DNA of 64,000 nucleotides, taken from assembly GCF_026212465.1 (NCBI RefSeq), contig NC_080062.1, positions 13,345,524 through 13,409,523 of the forward strand. Reading direction: 5' to 3'. Shown one piece after another: positions 12,236-26,211 of the stretch; within the stretch, counting starts at the first letter, position 1, and every line of letters starts with the position of its first letter. The translations under genes were made by a program, and so were the position numbers. The DNA comes from Amaranthus tricolor. Taxonomy: Eukaryota > Streptophyta > Magnoliopsida > Caryophyllales > Amaranthaceae. Under the pieces are notes generated by a model. It made no database searches and had not been told where the DNA came from. It was given only the letters and a program-made list of their open reading frames with translations.

Positions 12236-15200
12236 TTGATCCTTGTTCATTCTTCAATGATCATTGATCCTTGTTCATTCTTCATCGTTCATTCTACAAT
12301 GATTATTGCTCCTTGTTCATTCTTCATCGTTCATTCTACAATGCTCATTGATCCATGTTCATTCTTCATCGTTCATTCATTATTGATCATTGATTCTTAT
12401 TCATTTTTCATCGTTCATTCTACAATGCTCATTGATCCTTGTTCATTCTTCATCGTTCATTGTTCATTGATAATTGATCCTTGTTCATTCTTTATCGTTC
12501 AGTCTTCAATGATCATTGAACCTTGTTCATTCTTCGTCGTTCATTCTTCAATGATCATTGATCCTTGTTCATACTTCATCGTTCATTCTTCAATGATCAT
12601 TGATCCTTGTTCATTCTTCATCATTCATTCATTATTGATCATTGCTCCTTGTTCATTCTTTATCATTCATTCTACAATGCTCATTGATCCTTTTTTATTC
12701 TTCATCGTTCATTGTTTATTGATCATTGATCCTTGTTCTTTCTTCATCGTTCATTCTTCCATGATCATTGATCCTTATTCATTCTTCATCGTTCATTCTT
12801 CAATGATCATTGATCCTTGTTCATTCTTCATCGTTCATTCTACAATGCTCATTGATCCATGTTCATTCTTCATCGTTCATTCATTATTGATCATTGATTC
12901 TTATTCCTTTTTCATCGTTCATTCTACAATGCTCATTTATCCTTGTTCATTCTTCATCGTTCATTCTTCAATGATCATTGATCCTTGTTCATTCTTCATC
13001 GTTCGTTCTACAATGCTCAATGATCCTTGTTCATTCTTCATCGTTCATTCATTATTGATCATTGATCCTTGTTCATTCTTCATCGTTCATTCTACAATGC
13101 TCATTGATCCTTGTTCATTCTTCATCGTTCATTGTTCATTGATCATTGATCCTTGTTCATTCTTCATCGTTCATTCTTCAATAATCATTGATCCTTGTTC
13201 ATTCTACATCGTTCATTCTACAACGCTCAATGATCCTTGTTCATTCTTCATCGTTTATTCATTATTAATCATTGATCCTTGTTCATTCTTCATCGTTCAT
13301 TCTACAATGCCCATTGATCCTTGTTCATTCTTCATCGTTCATTGTTCATAGATAATTGATCCTTGTTCATTCTTTATCGTTCATTCTTCAATGATCATTG
13401 AACCTTGTTCATTCTTCGTCGTTAATTCTTCAATGATCTTTGCTCCTTGTTCATTCTTCATCGTTCATTCTTCAATGATCATTAATCCTTGTTCATTCTT
13501 CATCATTCATTCATTATTGATCATTGCTACTTGTTCATTCTTCATCATTCATTCTACAATGCTCATTGATCCTTGTTCATTCTTCATTGTTCATTCATTT
13601 TTGATCATTGATCCTTGTTCATTCTTCATCGTTCATTCTACAAAGATCATTGCTCCTTGTTCATTCTTCATCGTTCATTCTTCAATGATCATTGATCCTT
13701 TTTCTTTCTTCATCGTTCATTCTTCATTGATCATTGATCCTTGTTCCTTCTTCATCGTTCATTCTTCAAAGATGATTGATCCTTGTTCATTCGTCATTGT
13801 TCATTCATTATTGATCATTGATCCTTGTTCATTCTTCATCGTTCATTTTCAATGATCATTGCTCCTTGTTCATTCTTCATCGTTCATTCTACAATGCTCA
13901 TGGATCCTTGTTCATTCTTCATCATTCATTCTTCAATGATCATTGATCCTTGTTCATTCTTCATTGTTCATTGTTCATTGATCAATGATCCTTGTTCATT
14001 CTTCATCGTTCATTCTTCAATGATCATTGATCCTTGTTAATTCTTCATTGATAATTGATCCTTGTTAATTCTTAATCGTTCATTCTTCAATGATCATTGA
14101 ACCGTGTTCATTCTTCGTTGTTCATTCTTCAATGATCATTGATCCTTGTTCATTCTTCATCGTTCATTCTTCTATAATCATTGATCCTTGTTCATTCTAC
14201 ATCGTTCATTCTACAATGCTCAATGATCCTTGTTCATTCTTCATCCTTCATTCATTATTGATCATTGATCCTTGTTAATTCTTCATCGTTCATTCTACAA
14301 TGCTCATTGATCCTTGTTCATTCTTCATTGTTCATTGTTCATTGATGATTGATCCTTGTTCATTCTTTATTGTTCATTCTTCAATGATCATTGATCCTTG
14401 TTCATTCTTCGTCGTTCATTCTTCAATGATCATTGATCCTTGTTCATTCTTCATCGTTCATTCTTCAATGATCATTGATCCTTGTTCATTCTTCATCGTT
14501 CATTCTTCTATAATCATTGATCCTTGTTCATTCTACATCGTTCATTCTACAATGCTCAATGATCCTTGTTCATTCTTCATCCTTCATTCATTATTGATCA
14601 TTGATCCTTGTTCATTCTTCATCGTTCCTTCTACAATGCTCATTGATCCTTGTTAATTCTTCATTGTTCATTGTTCATTGATAATTGATACTTGTTCATT
14701 CTTTATTGTTCATTCTTCAATGATCATTGAACCTTGTTCATTCTTCGTCGTTCATTCTTCAATGATCATTGATCCTTGTTCATTCTTCATCGTTCATTCT
14801 TCAATGATCATTGATCCTTGTTCATTCTTCATCATTCATTCATTATTGATCATTGCTCCTTGTTCATTCTTCATCGTTCATTCTACAATGCTCATTGATC
14901 CTTGTTCATTCATTATTGATCATTGATCCTTGTTCATTCTTCATCGTTCATTCTACAATGATTATTGCTCCTTGTTCATTCTTCATCGTTCATTCTACAA
15001 TGCTCATTGATCCATGTTCATTCTTCATCGTTCATTCATTATTGATCATTGATTCTTATTCATTTTTCATCGTTCATTCTACAATGCTCATTGATCCTTG
15101 TTCATTCTTCATCGTTCATTCTTCAATGATCATTGATCCTTGTTCATTCTTCATCGTTCATTCTACAATGCTCATTGATCCTTGTTCATTCTTCATTGTT

Positions 15201-16346
15201 CATTGTTCATTAATAATTGATCCTTGTTCATTCTTTATTGTTCATTCTTCAATGATCATTGAACCTTGTTCATTCTTCGTCGTTCATTCTTCAATGATCA
15301 TCCTTGTTCATTCTTCATCGTTCATTCTTCAATGATCATTGATCCTTGTTCATTCTTCATCATTCATTCATTTTTTATCATTGCTCCTTGTTCATTCTTT
15401 ATCATTCATTCTACAATGCTCGTTGATCCTTGTTCATTCTTCATTGTTCATTCATTATTGATCATTGATCCTTGTTCATTCTTCATCGTTCATTCTACAA
15501 TGATCATTGCTCCTTGTTCATTCTTCATCGTTCATTCTACAATGCTCATTGATCCTTGTTCATTCTTCACCGTTCATTCTTCAATGATCATTGATCCTTG
15601 TTCATTCTTCATCATTCATTCATTATTGATCATTGCTCCTTGTTCATTCTTCATCGTTCATTCTACAATGCTCATTGATCCTTGTTCATTCTTCATCGTT
15701 CATTCTACAATGATCATTGCTCCTTGTTCATTCTTCATCGTTCATTCTACAATGCTCATTGATCCTTGTTCATTTTTCAACGTTCATTGTTCATTGATCA
15801 TTGATCCTTGTTCATTCTTCATCGTTCATTCTTCAATAATCATTGATCCTTGTTCATTCAACATCGTTCATTCTACAATGCTCAATGATCCTTGCTCATT
15901 CTTCATCATTCATTCATTATTGATCATTGATCCTTGTTCATTCTTCATCGTTCATTCTACAATGCTCATTGATCCATGTTCGTTCTTCATCGTTCATTCA
16001 TTATTGATCATTGATTCTTATTCATTTTTCATCGTTCATTCTACAATGCTCATTGATCCTTGTTCATTCTTCATCGTTCATTCTTCAATGATCATTGATC
16101 CTTGTTCATTCTTCATCGTTCGTTCTACAATGCTCAATGATCCTTGTTCATTCTTCATCGTTCATTCATTATTGATCATTGATCCTTGTTCATTCTTCAT
16201 CGTTCATTCTACAATGCTCATTGATCCTTGTTCATTTTTCATCGTTCATTGTTTATTGATCATTGATCCTTGTTCTTTCTAAATCGTTCATTCTTCCATG
16301 ATCATTGATCCTTATTCATTCTTCATCGTTCATTCTTCAATGATCA
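12236..16346 (+). repeat. HOR copy 2 (full, 4,111 bp)
   Basis: Follows copy 1 directly. It has GATTATTGCTCC near 12,300, as in copies 3 and 4, and GATCTTTGCTCC near 13,437, as in copy 1. It is therefore intermediate between the edge copy and the inner copies. TTCTAAATCG near 12,167, in the lead-in to this copy, replaces the TTCTTAATCG seen near 8,056 and is repeated ahead of later copies. Confidence 0.85.
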
Positions 16347-16626
16347 TTGATCCTTGTTCATTCTTCAATGATCATTGATCCTTGTTCATTCTTCATCGTT
16401 CGTTCTACAATGCTCAATGATCCTTGTTCATTCTTCATCGTTCATTCATTATTGATCATTGATCCTTGTTCATTCTTCATCGTTCATTCTACAATGCTCA
16501 TTGATCCTTGTTCATTTTTCATCGTTCATTGTTTATTGATCATTGATCCTTGTTCTTTCTAAATCGTTCATTCTTCCATGATCATTGATCCTTATTCATT
16601 CTTCATCGTTCATTCTTCAATGATCA
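16347..16626 (+). repeat. 280-bp tandem duplication inside the HOR array
   Basis: Six monomers plus one 28-bp dimer (20 words of 14 bp) repeat the preceding 280 bp: CGTTCTACAA at 16121 recurs at 16401, and the TTCTAAATCG variant is present twice. This extends one GGATCC interval to 4,391 bp. True breakpoints can lie anywhere within the duplicated length. It is the only copy so extended. Confidence 0.85.
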
Positions 16627-19600
16627 TTGATCCTTGTTCATTCTTCAATGATCATTGATCCTTGTTCATTCTTCATCGTTCATTCTACAATGATTATTGC
16701 TCCTTGTTCATTCTTCATCGTTCATTCTACAATGCTCATTGATCCATGTTCATTCTTCATCGTTCATTCATTATTGATCATTGATTCTTATTCATTTTTC
16801 ATCGTTCATTCTACAATGCTCATTGATCCTTGTTCATTCTTCATCGTTCATTGTTCATTGATAATTGATCCTTGTTCATTCTTTATCGTTCAGTCTTCAA
16901 TGATCATTGAACCTTGTTCATTCTTCGTCGTTCATTCTTCAATGATCATTGATCCTTGTTCATACTTCATCGTTCATTCTTCAATGATCATTGATCCTTG
17001 TTCATTCTTCATCATTCATTCATTATTGATCATTGCTCCTTGTTCATTCTTTATCATTCATTCTACAATGCTCATTGATCCTTTTTTATTCTTCATCGTT
17101 CATTGTTTATTGATCATTGATCCTTGTTCTTTCTTCATCGTTCATTCTTCCATGATCATTGATCCTTATTCATTCTTCATCGTTCATTCTTCAATGATCA
17201 TTGATCCTTGTTCATTCTTCATCGTTCATTCTACAATGCTCATTGATCCATGTTCATTCTTCATCGTTCATTCATTATTGATCATTGATTCTTATTCCTT
17301 TTTCATCGTTCATTCTACAATGCTCATTTATCCTTGTTCATTCTTCATCGTTCATTCTTCAATGATCATTGATCCTTGTTCATTCTTCATCGTTCGTTCT
17401 ACAATGCTCAATGATCCTTGTTCATTCTTCATCGTTCATTCATTATTGATCATTGATCCTTGTTCATTCTTCATCGTTCATTCTACAATGCTCATTGATC
17501 CTTGTTCATTCTTCATCGTTCATTGTTCATTGATCATTGATCCTTGTTCATTCTTCATCGTTCATTCTTCAATAATCATTGATCCTTGTTCATTCTACAT
17601 CGTTCATTCTACAACGCTCAATGATCCTTGTTCATTCTTCATCGTTTATTCATTATTAATCATTGATCCTTGTTCATTCTTCATCGTTCATTCTACAATG
17701 CCCATTGATCCTTGTTCATTCTTCATCGTTCATTGTTCATAGATAATTGATCCTTGTTCATTCTTTATCGTTCATTCTTCAATGATCATTGAACCTTGTT
17801 CATTCTTCGTCGTTAATTCTTCAATGATCTTTGATCCTTGTTCATTCTTCATCGTTCATTCTTCAATGATCATTAATCCTTGTTCATTCTTCATCATTCA
17901 TTCATTATTGATCATTGCTACTTGTTCATTCTTCATCATTCATTCTACAATGCTCATTGATCCTTGTTCATTCTTCATTGTTCATTCATTTTTGATCATT
18001 GATCCTTGTTCATTCTTCATCGTTCATTCTACAAAGATCATTGCTCCTTGTTCATTCTTCATCGTTCATTCTTCAATGATCATTGATCCTTTTTCTTTCT
18101 TCATCGTTCATTCTTCATTGATCATTGATCCTTGTTCCTTCTTCATCGTTCATTCTTCAAAGATGATTGATCCTTGTTCATTCGTCATTGTTCATTCATT
18201 ATTGATCATTGATCCTTGTTCATTCTTCATCGTTCATTTTCAATGATCATTGCTCCTTGTTCATTCTTCATCGTTCATTCTACAATGCTCATGGATCCTT
18301 GTTCATTCTTCATCATTCATTCTTCAATGATCATTGATCCTTGTTCATTCTTCATTGTTCATTGTTCATTGATCAATGATCCTTGTTCATTCTTCATCGT
18401 TCATTCTTCAATGATCATTGATCCTTGTTAATTCTTCATTGATAATTGATCCTTGTTAATTCTTAATCGTTCATTCTTCAATGATCATTGAACCGTGTTC
18501 ATTCTTCGTTGTTCATTCTTCAATGATCATTGATCCTTGTTCATTCTTCATCGTTCATTCTTCTATAATCATTGATCCTTGTTCATTCTACATCGTTCAT
18601 TCTACAATGCTCAATGATCCTTGTTCATTCTTCATCCTTCATTCATTATTGATCATTGATCCTTGTTAATTCTTCATCGTTCATTCTACAATGCTCATTG
18701 ATCCTTGTTCATTCTTCATTGTTCATTGTTCATTGATGATTGATCCTTGTTCATTCTTTATTGTTCATTCTTCAATGATCATTGATCCTTGTTCATTCTT
18801 CGTCGTTCATTCTTCAATGATCATTGATCCTTGTTCATTCTTCATCGTTCATTCTTCAATGATCATTGATCCTTGTTCATTCTTCATCGTTCATTCTTCT
18901 ATAATCATTGATCCTTGTTCATTCTACATCGTTCATTCTACAATGCTCAATGATCCTTGTTCATTCTTCATCCTTCATTCATTATTGATCATTGATCCTT
19001 GTTCATTCTTCATCGTTCCTTCTACAATGCTCATTGATCCTTGTTAATTCTTCATTGTTCATTGTTCATTGATAATTGATACTTGTTCATTCTTTATTGT
19101 TCATTCTTCAATGATCATTGAACCTTGTTCATTCTTCGTCGTTCATTCTTCAATGATCATTGATCCTTGTTCATTCTTCATCGTTCATTCTTCAATGATC
19201 ATTGATCCTTGTTCATTCTTCATCATTCATTCATTATTGATCATTGCTCCTTGTTCATTCTTCATCGTTCATTCTACAATGCTCATTGATCCTTGTTCAT
19301 TCATTATTGATCATTGATCCTTGTTCATTCTTCATCGTTCATTCTACAATGATTATTGCTCCTTGTTCATTCTTCATCGTTCATTCTACAATGCTCATTG
19401 ATCCATGTTCATTCTTCATCGTTCATTCATTATTGATCATTGATTCTTATTCATTTTTCATCGTTCATTCTACAATGCTCATTGATCCTTGTTCATTCTT
19501 CATCGTTCATTCTTCAATGATCATTGATCCTTGTTCATTCTTCATCGTTCATTCTACAATGCTCATTGATCCTTGTTCATTCTTCATTGTTCATTGTTCA

Positions 19601-20737
19601 TTAATAATTGATCCTTGTTCATTCTTTATTGTTCATTCTTCAATGATCATTGAACCTTGTTCATTCTTCGTCGTTCATTCTTCAATGATCATCCTTGTTC
19701 ATTCTTCATCGTTCATTCTTCAATGATCATTGATCCTTGTTCATTCTTCATCATTCATTCATTTTTTATCATTGCTCCTTGTTCATTCTTTATCATTCAT
19801 TCTACAATGCTCGTTGATCCTTGTTCATTCTTCATTGTTCATTCATTATTGATCATTGATCCTTGTTCATTCTTCATCGTTCATTCTACAATGATCATTG
19901 CTCCTTGTTCATTCTTCATCGTTCATTCTACAATGCTCATTGATCCTTGTTCATTCTTCACCGTTCATTCTTCAATGATCATTGATCCTTGTTCATTCTT
20001 CATCATTCATTCATTATTGATCATTGCTCCTTGTTCATTCTTCATCGTTCATTCTACAATGCTCATTGATCCTTGTTCATTCTTCATCGTTCATTCTACA
20101 ATGATCATTGCTCCTTGTTCATTCTTCATCGTTCATTCTACAATGCTCATTGATCCTTGTTCATTTTTCAACGTTCATTGTTCATTGATCATTGATCCTT
20201 GTTCATTCTTCATCGTTCATTCTTCAATAATCATTGATCCTTGTTCATTCAACATCGTTCATTCTACAATGCTCAATGATCCTTGCTCATTCTTCATCAT
20301 TCATTCATTATTGATCATTGATCCTTGTTCATTCTTCATCGTTCATTCTACAATGCTCATTGATCCATGTTCGTTCTTCATCGTTCATTCATTATTGATC
20401 ATTGATTCTTATTCATTTTTCATCGTTCATTCTACAATGCTCATTGATCCTTGTTCATTCTTCATCGTTCATTCTTCAATGATCATTGATCCTTGTTCAT
20501 TCTTCATCGTTCGTTCTACAATGCTCAATGATCCTTGTTCATTCTTCATCGTTCATTCATTATTGATCATTGATCCTTGTTCATTCTTCATCGTTCATTC
20601 TACAATGCTCATTGATCCTTGTTCATTTTTCATCGTTCATTGTTTATTGATCATTGATCCTTGTTCTTTCTAAATCGTTCATTCTTCCATGATCATTGAT
20701 CCTTATTCATTCTTCATCGTTCATTCTTCAATGATCA
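16627..20737 (+). repeat. HOR copy 3 (full, 4,111 bp)
   Basis: Full-length copy. It has GATCTTTGATCC near 17,828 instead of the GATCTTTGCTCC of copies 1 and 2; copies 4 to 7 and the fragments at 43.2 and 57.2 kb agree with copy 3. Otherwise nearly identical to copy 2 by eye. Confidence 0.85.
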
Positions 20738-23700
20738 TTGATCCTTGTTCATTCTTCAATGATCATTGATCCTTGTTCATTCTTCATCGTTCATTCTACA
20801 ATGATTATTGCTCCTTGTTCATTCTTCATCGTTCATTCTACAATGCTCATTGATCCATGTTCATTCTTCATCGTTCATTCATTATTGATCATTGATTCTT
20901 ATTCATTTTTCATCGTTCATTCTACAATGCTCATTGATCCTTGTTCATTCTTCATCGTTCATTGTTCATTGATAATTGATCCTTGTTCATTCTTTATCGT
21001 TCAGTCTTCAATGATCATTGAACCTTGTTCATTCTTCGTCGTTCATTCTTCAATGATCATTGATCCTTGTTCATACTTCATCGTTCATTCTTCAATGATC
21101 ATTGATCCTTGTTCATTCTTCATCATTCATTCATTATTGATCATTGCTCCTTGTTCATTCTTTATCATTCATTCTACAATGCTCATTGATCCTTTTTTAT
21201 TCTTCATCGTTCATTGTTTATTGATCATTGATCCTTGTTCTTTCTTCATCGTTCATTCTTCCATGATCATTGATCCTTATTCATTCTTCATCGTTCATTC
21301 TTCAATGATCATTGATCCTTGTTCATTCTTCATCGTTCATTCTACAATGCTCATTGATCCATGTTCATTCTTCATCGTTCATTCATTATTGATCATTGAT
21401 TCTTATTCCTTTTTCATCGTTCATTCTACAATGCTCATTTATCCTTGTTCATTCTTCATCGTTCATTCTTCAATGATCATTGATCCTTGTTCATTCTTCA
21501 TCGTTCGTTCTACAATGCTCAATGATCCTTGTTCATTCTTCATCGTTCATTCATTATTGATCATTGATCCTTGTTCATTCTTCATCGTTCATTCTACAAT
21601 GCTCATTGATCCTTGTTCATTCTTCATCGTTCATTGTTCATTGATCATTGATCCTTGTTCATTCTTCATCGTTCATTCTTCAATAATCATTGATCCTTGT
21701 TCATTCTACATCGTTCATTCTACAACGCTCAATGATCCTTGTTCATTCTTCATCGTTTATTCATTATTAATCATTGATCCTTGTTCATTCTTCATCGTTC
21801 ATTCTACAATGCCCATTGATCCTTGTTCATTCTTCATCGTTCATTGTTCATAGATAATTGATCCTTGTTCATTCTTTATCGTTCATTCTTCAATGATCAT
21901 TGAACCTTGTTCATTCTTCGTCGTTAATTCTTCAATGATCTTTGATCCTTGTTCATTCTTCATCGTTCATTCTTCAATGATCATTAATCCTTGTTCATTC
22001 TTCATCATTCATTCATTATTGATCATTGCTACTTGTTCATTCTTCATCATTCATTCTACAATGCTCATTGATCCTTGTTCATTCTTCATTGTTCATTCAT
22101 TTTTGATCATTGATCCTTGTTCATTCTTCATCGTTCATTCTACAAAGATCATTGCTCCTTGTTCATTCTTCATCGTTCATTCTTCAATGATCATTGATCC
22201 TTTTTCTTTCTTCATCGTTCATTCTTCATTGATCATTGATCCTTGTTCCTTCTTCATCGTTCATTCTTCAAAGATGATTGATCCTTGTTCATTCGTCATT
22301 GTTCATTCATTATTGATCATTGATCCTTGTTCATTCTTCATCGTTCATTTTCAATGATCATTGCTCCTTGTTCATTCTTCATCGTTCATTCTACAATGCT
22401 CATGGATCCTTGTTCATTCTTCATCATTCATTCTTCAATGATCATTGATCCTTGTTCATTCTTCATTGTTCATTGTTCATTGATCAATGATCCTTGTTCA
22501 TTCTTCATCGTTCATTCTTCAATGATCATTGATCCTTGTTAATTCTTCATTGATAATTGATCCTTGTTAATTCTTAATCGTTCATTCTTCAATGATCATT
22601 GAACCGTGTTCATTCTTCGTTGTTCATTCTTCAATGATCATTGATCCTTGTTCATTCTTCATCGTTCATTCTTCTATAATCATTGATCCTTGTTCATTCT
22701 ACATCGTTCATTCTACAATGCTCAATGATCCTTGTTCATTCTTCATCCTTCATTCATTATTGATCATTGATCCTTGTTAATTCTTCATCGTTCATTCTAC
22801 AATGCTCATTGATCCTTGTTCATTCTTCATTGTTCATTGTTCATTGATGATTGATCCTTGTTCATTCTTTATTGTTCATTCTTCAATGATCATTGATCCT
22901 TGTTCATTCTTCGTCGTTCATTCTTCAATGATCATTGATCCTTGTTCATTCTTCATCGTTCATTCTTCAATGATCATTGATCCTTGTTCATTCTTCATCG
23001 TTCATTCTTCTATAATCATTGATCCTTGTTCATTCTACATCGTTCATTCTACAATGCTCAATGATCCTTGTTCATTCTTCATCCTTCATTCATTATTGAT
23101 CATTGATCCTTGTTCATTCTTCATCGTTCCTTCTACAATGCTCATTGATCCTTGTTAATTCTTCATTGTTCATTGTTCATTGATAATTGATACTTGTTCA
23201 TTCTTTATTGTTCATTCTTCAATGATCATTGAACCTTGTTCATTCTTCGTCGTTCATTCTTCAATGATCATTGATCCTTGTTCATTCTTCATCGTTCATT
23301 CTTCAATGATCATTGATCCTTGTTCATTCTTCATCATTCATTCATTATTGATCATTGCTCCTTGTTCATTCTTCATCGTTCATTCTACAATGCTCATTGA
23401 TCCTTGTTCATTCATTATTGATCATTGATCCTTGTTCATTCTTCATCGTTCATTCTACAATGATTATTGCTCCTTGTTCATTCTTCATCGTTCATTCTAC
23501 AATGCTCATTGATCCATGTTCATTCTTCATCGTTCATTCATTATTGATCATTGATTCTTATTCATTTTTCATCGTTCATTCTACAATGCTCATTGATCCT
23601 TGTTCATTCTTCATCGTTCATTCTTCAATGATCATTGATCCTTGTTCATTCTTCATCGTTCATTCTACAATGCTCATTGATCCTTGTTCATTCTTCATTG

Positions 23701-23850
23701 TTCATTGTTCATTAATAATTGATCCTTGTTCATTCTTTATTGTTCATTCTTCAATGATCATTGAACCTTGTTCATTCTTCGTCGTTCATTCTTCAATGAT
23801 CATCCTTGTTCATTCTTCATCGTTCATTCTTCAATGATCATTGATCCTTG
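20738..23850 (+). repeat. HOR copy 4 (3' part deleted)
   Basis: Follows the full unit to about unit position 3,110. It then jumps to about position 750 of the next unit, a loss of 1,750 bp (125 words of 14 bp). The junction lies within 23831-23865, in sequence common to both partners, so it looks like homologous recombination between similar monomers. The GATCATCCTTG variant just before the junction is retained. Confidence 0.82.
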
Positions 23851-26211
23851 TTCATTCTTCATCGTTCGTTCTACAATGCTCAATGATCCTTGTTCATTCT
23901 TCATCGTTCATTCATTATTGATCATTGATCCTTGTTCATTCTTCATCGTTCATTCTACAATGCTCATTGATCCTTGTTCATTCTTCATCGTTCATTGTTC
24001 ATTGATCATTGATCCTTGTTCATTCTTCATCGTTCATTCTTCAATAATCATTGATCCTTGTTCATTCTACATCGTTCATTCTACAACGCTCAATGATCCT
24101 TGTTCATTCTTCATCGTTTATTCATTATTAATCATTGATCCTTGTTCATTCTTCATCGTTCATTCTACAATGCCCATTGATCCTTGTTCATTCTTCATCG
24201 TTCATTGTTCATAGATAATTGATCCTTGTTCATTCTTTATCGTTCATTCTTCAATGATCATTGAACCTTGTTCATTCTTCGTCGTTAATTCTTCAATGAT
24301 CTTTGATCCTTGTTCATTCTTCATCGTTCATTCTTCAATGATCATTAATCCTTGTTCATTCTTCATCATTCATTCATTATTGATCATTGCTACTTGTTCA
24401 TTCTTCATCATTCATTCTACAATGCTCATTGATCCTTGTTCATTCTTCATTGTTCATTCATTTTTGATCATTGATCCTTGTTCATTCTTCATCGTTCATT
24501 CTACAAAGATCATTGCTCCTTGTTCATTCTTCATCGTTCATTCTTCAATGATCATTGATCCTTTTTCTTTCTTCATCGTTCATTCTTCATTGATCATTGA
24601 TCCTTGTTCCTTCTTCATCGTTCATTCTTCAAAGATGATTGATCCTTGTTCATTCGTCATTGTTCATTCATTATTGATCATTGATCCTTGTTCATTCTTC
24701 ATCGTTCATTTTCAATGATCATTGCTCCTTGTTCATTCTTCATCGTTCATTCTACAATGCTCATGGATCCTTGTTCATTCTTCATCATTCATTCTTCAAT
24801 GATCATTGATCCTTGTTCATTCTTCATTGTTCATTGTTCATTGATCAATGATCCTTGTTCATTCTTCATCGTTCATTCTTCAATGATCATTGATCCTTGT
24901 TAATTCTTCATTGATAATTGATCCTTGTTAATTCTTAATCGTTCATTCTTCAATGATCATTGAACCGTGTTCATTCTTCGTTGTTCATTCTTCAATGATC
25001 ATTGATCCTTGTTCATTCTTCATCGTTCATTCTTCTATAATCATTGATCCTTGTTCATTCTACATCGTTCATTCTACAATGCTCAATGATCCTTGTTCAT
25101 TCTTCATCCTTCATTCATTATTGATCATTGATCCTTGTTAATTCTTCATCGTTCATTCTACAATGCTCATTGATCCTTGTTCATTCTTCATTGTTCATTG
25201 TTCATTGATGATTGATCCTTGTTCATTCTTTATTGTTCATTCTTCAATGATCATTGATCCTTGTTCATTCTTCGTCGTTCATTCTTCAATGATCATTGAT
25301 CCTTGTTCATTCTTCATCGTTCATTCTTCAATGATCATTGATCCTTGTTCATTCTTCATCGTTCATTCTTCTATAATCATTGATCCTTGTTCATTCTACA
25401 TCGTTCATTCTACAATGCTCAATGATCCTTGTTCATTCTTCATCCTTCATTCATTATTGATCATTGATCCTTGTTCATTCTTCATCGTTCCTTCTACAAT
25501 GCTCATTGATCCTTGTTAATTCTTCATTGTTCATTGTTCATTGATAATTGATACTTGTTCATTCTTTATTGTTCATTCTTCAATGATCATTGAACCTTGT
25601 TCATTCTTCGTCGTTCATTCTTCAATGATCATTGATCCTTGTTCATTCTTCATCGTTCATTCTTCAATGATCATTGATCCTTGTTCATTCTTCATCATTC
25701 ATTCATTATTGATCATTGCTCCTTGTTCATTCTTCATCGTTCATTCTACAATGCTCATTGATCCTTGTTCATTCATTATTGATCATTGATCCTTGTTCAT
25801 TCTTCATCGTTCATTCTACAATGATTATTGCTCCTTGTTCATTCTTCATCGTTCATTCTACAATGCTCATTGATCCATGTTCATTCTTCATCGTTCATTC
25901 ATTATTGATCATTGATTCTTATTCATTTTTCATCGTTCATTCTACAATGCTCATTGATCCTTGTTCATTCTTCATCGTTCATTCTTCAATGATCATTGAT
26001 CCTTGTTCATTCTTCATCGTTCATTCTACAATGCTCATTGATCCTTGTTCATTCTTCATTGTTCATTGTTCATTAATAATTGATCCTTGTTCATTCTTTA
26101 TTGTTCATTCTTCAATGATCATTGAACCTTGTTCATTCTTCGTCGTTCATTCTTCAATGATCATCCTTGTTCATTCTTCATCGTTCATTCTTCAATGATC
26201 ATTGATCCTTG
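23851..26211 (+). repeat. HOR copy 5 (2,361-bp deleted form)
   Basis: Begins at unit position about 750 and ends at about 3,110, with the same deletion junction recurring at 26192-26226. Because copies 4/5 and 5/6 share this junction, the deletion happened once and the 2,361-bp form was then duplicated in tandem. Confidence 0.82.
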
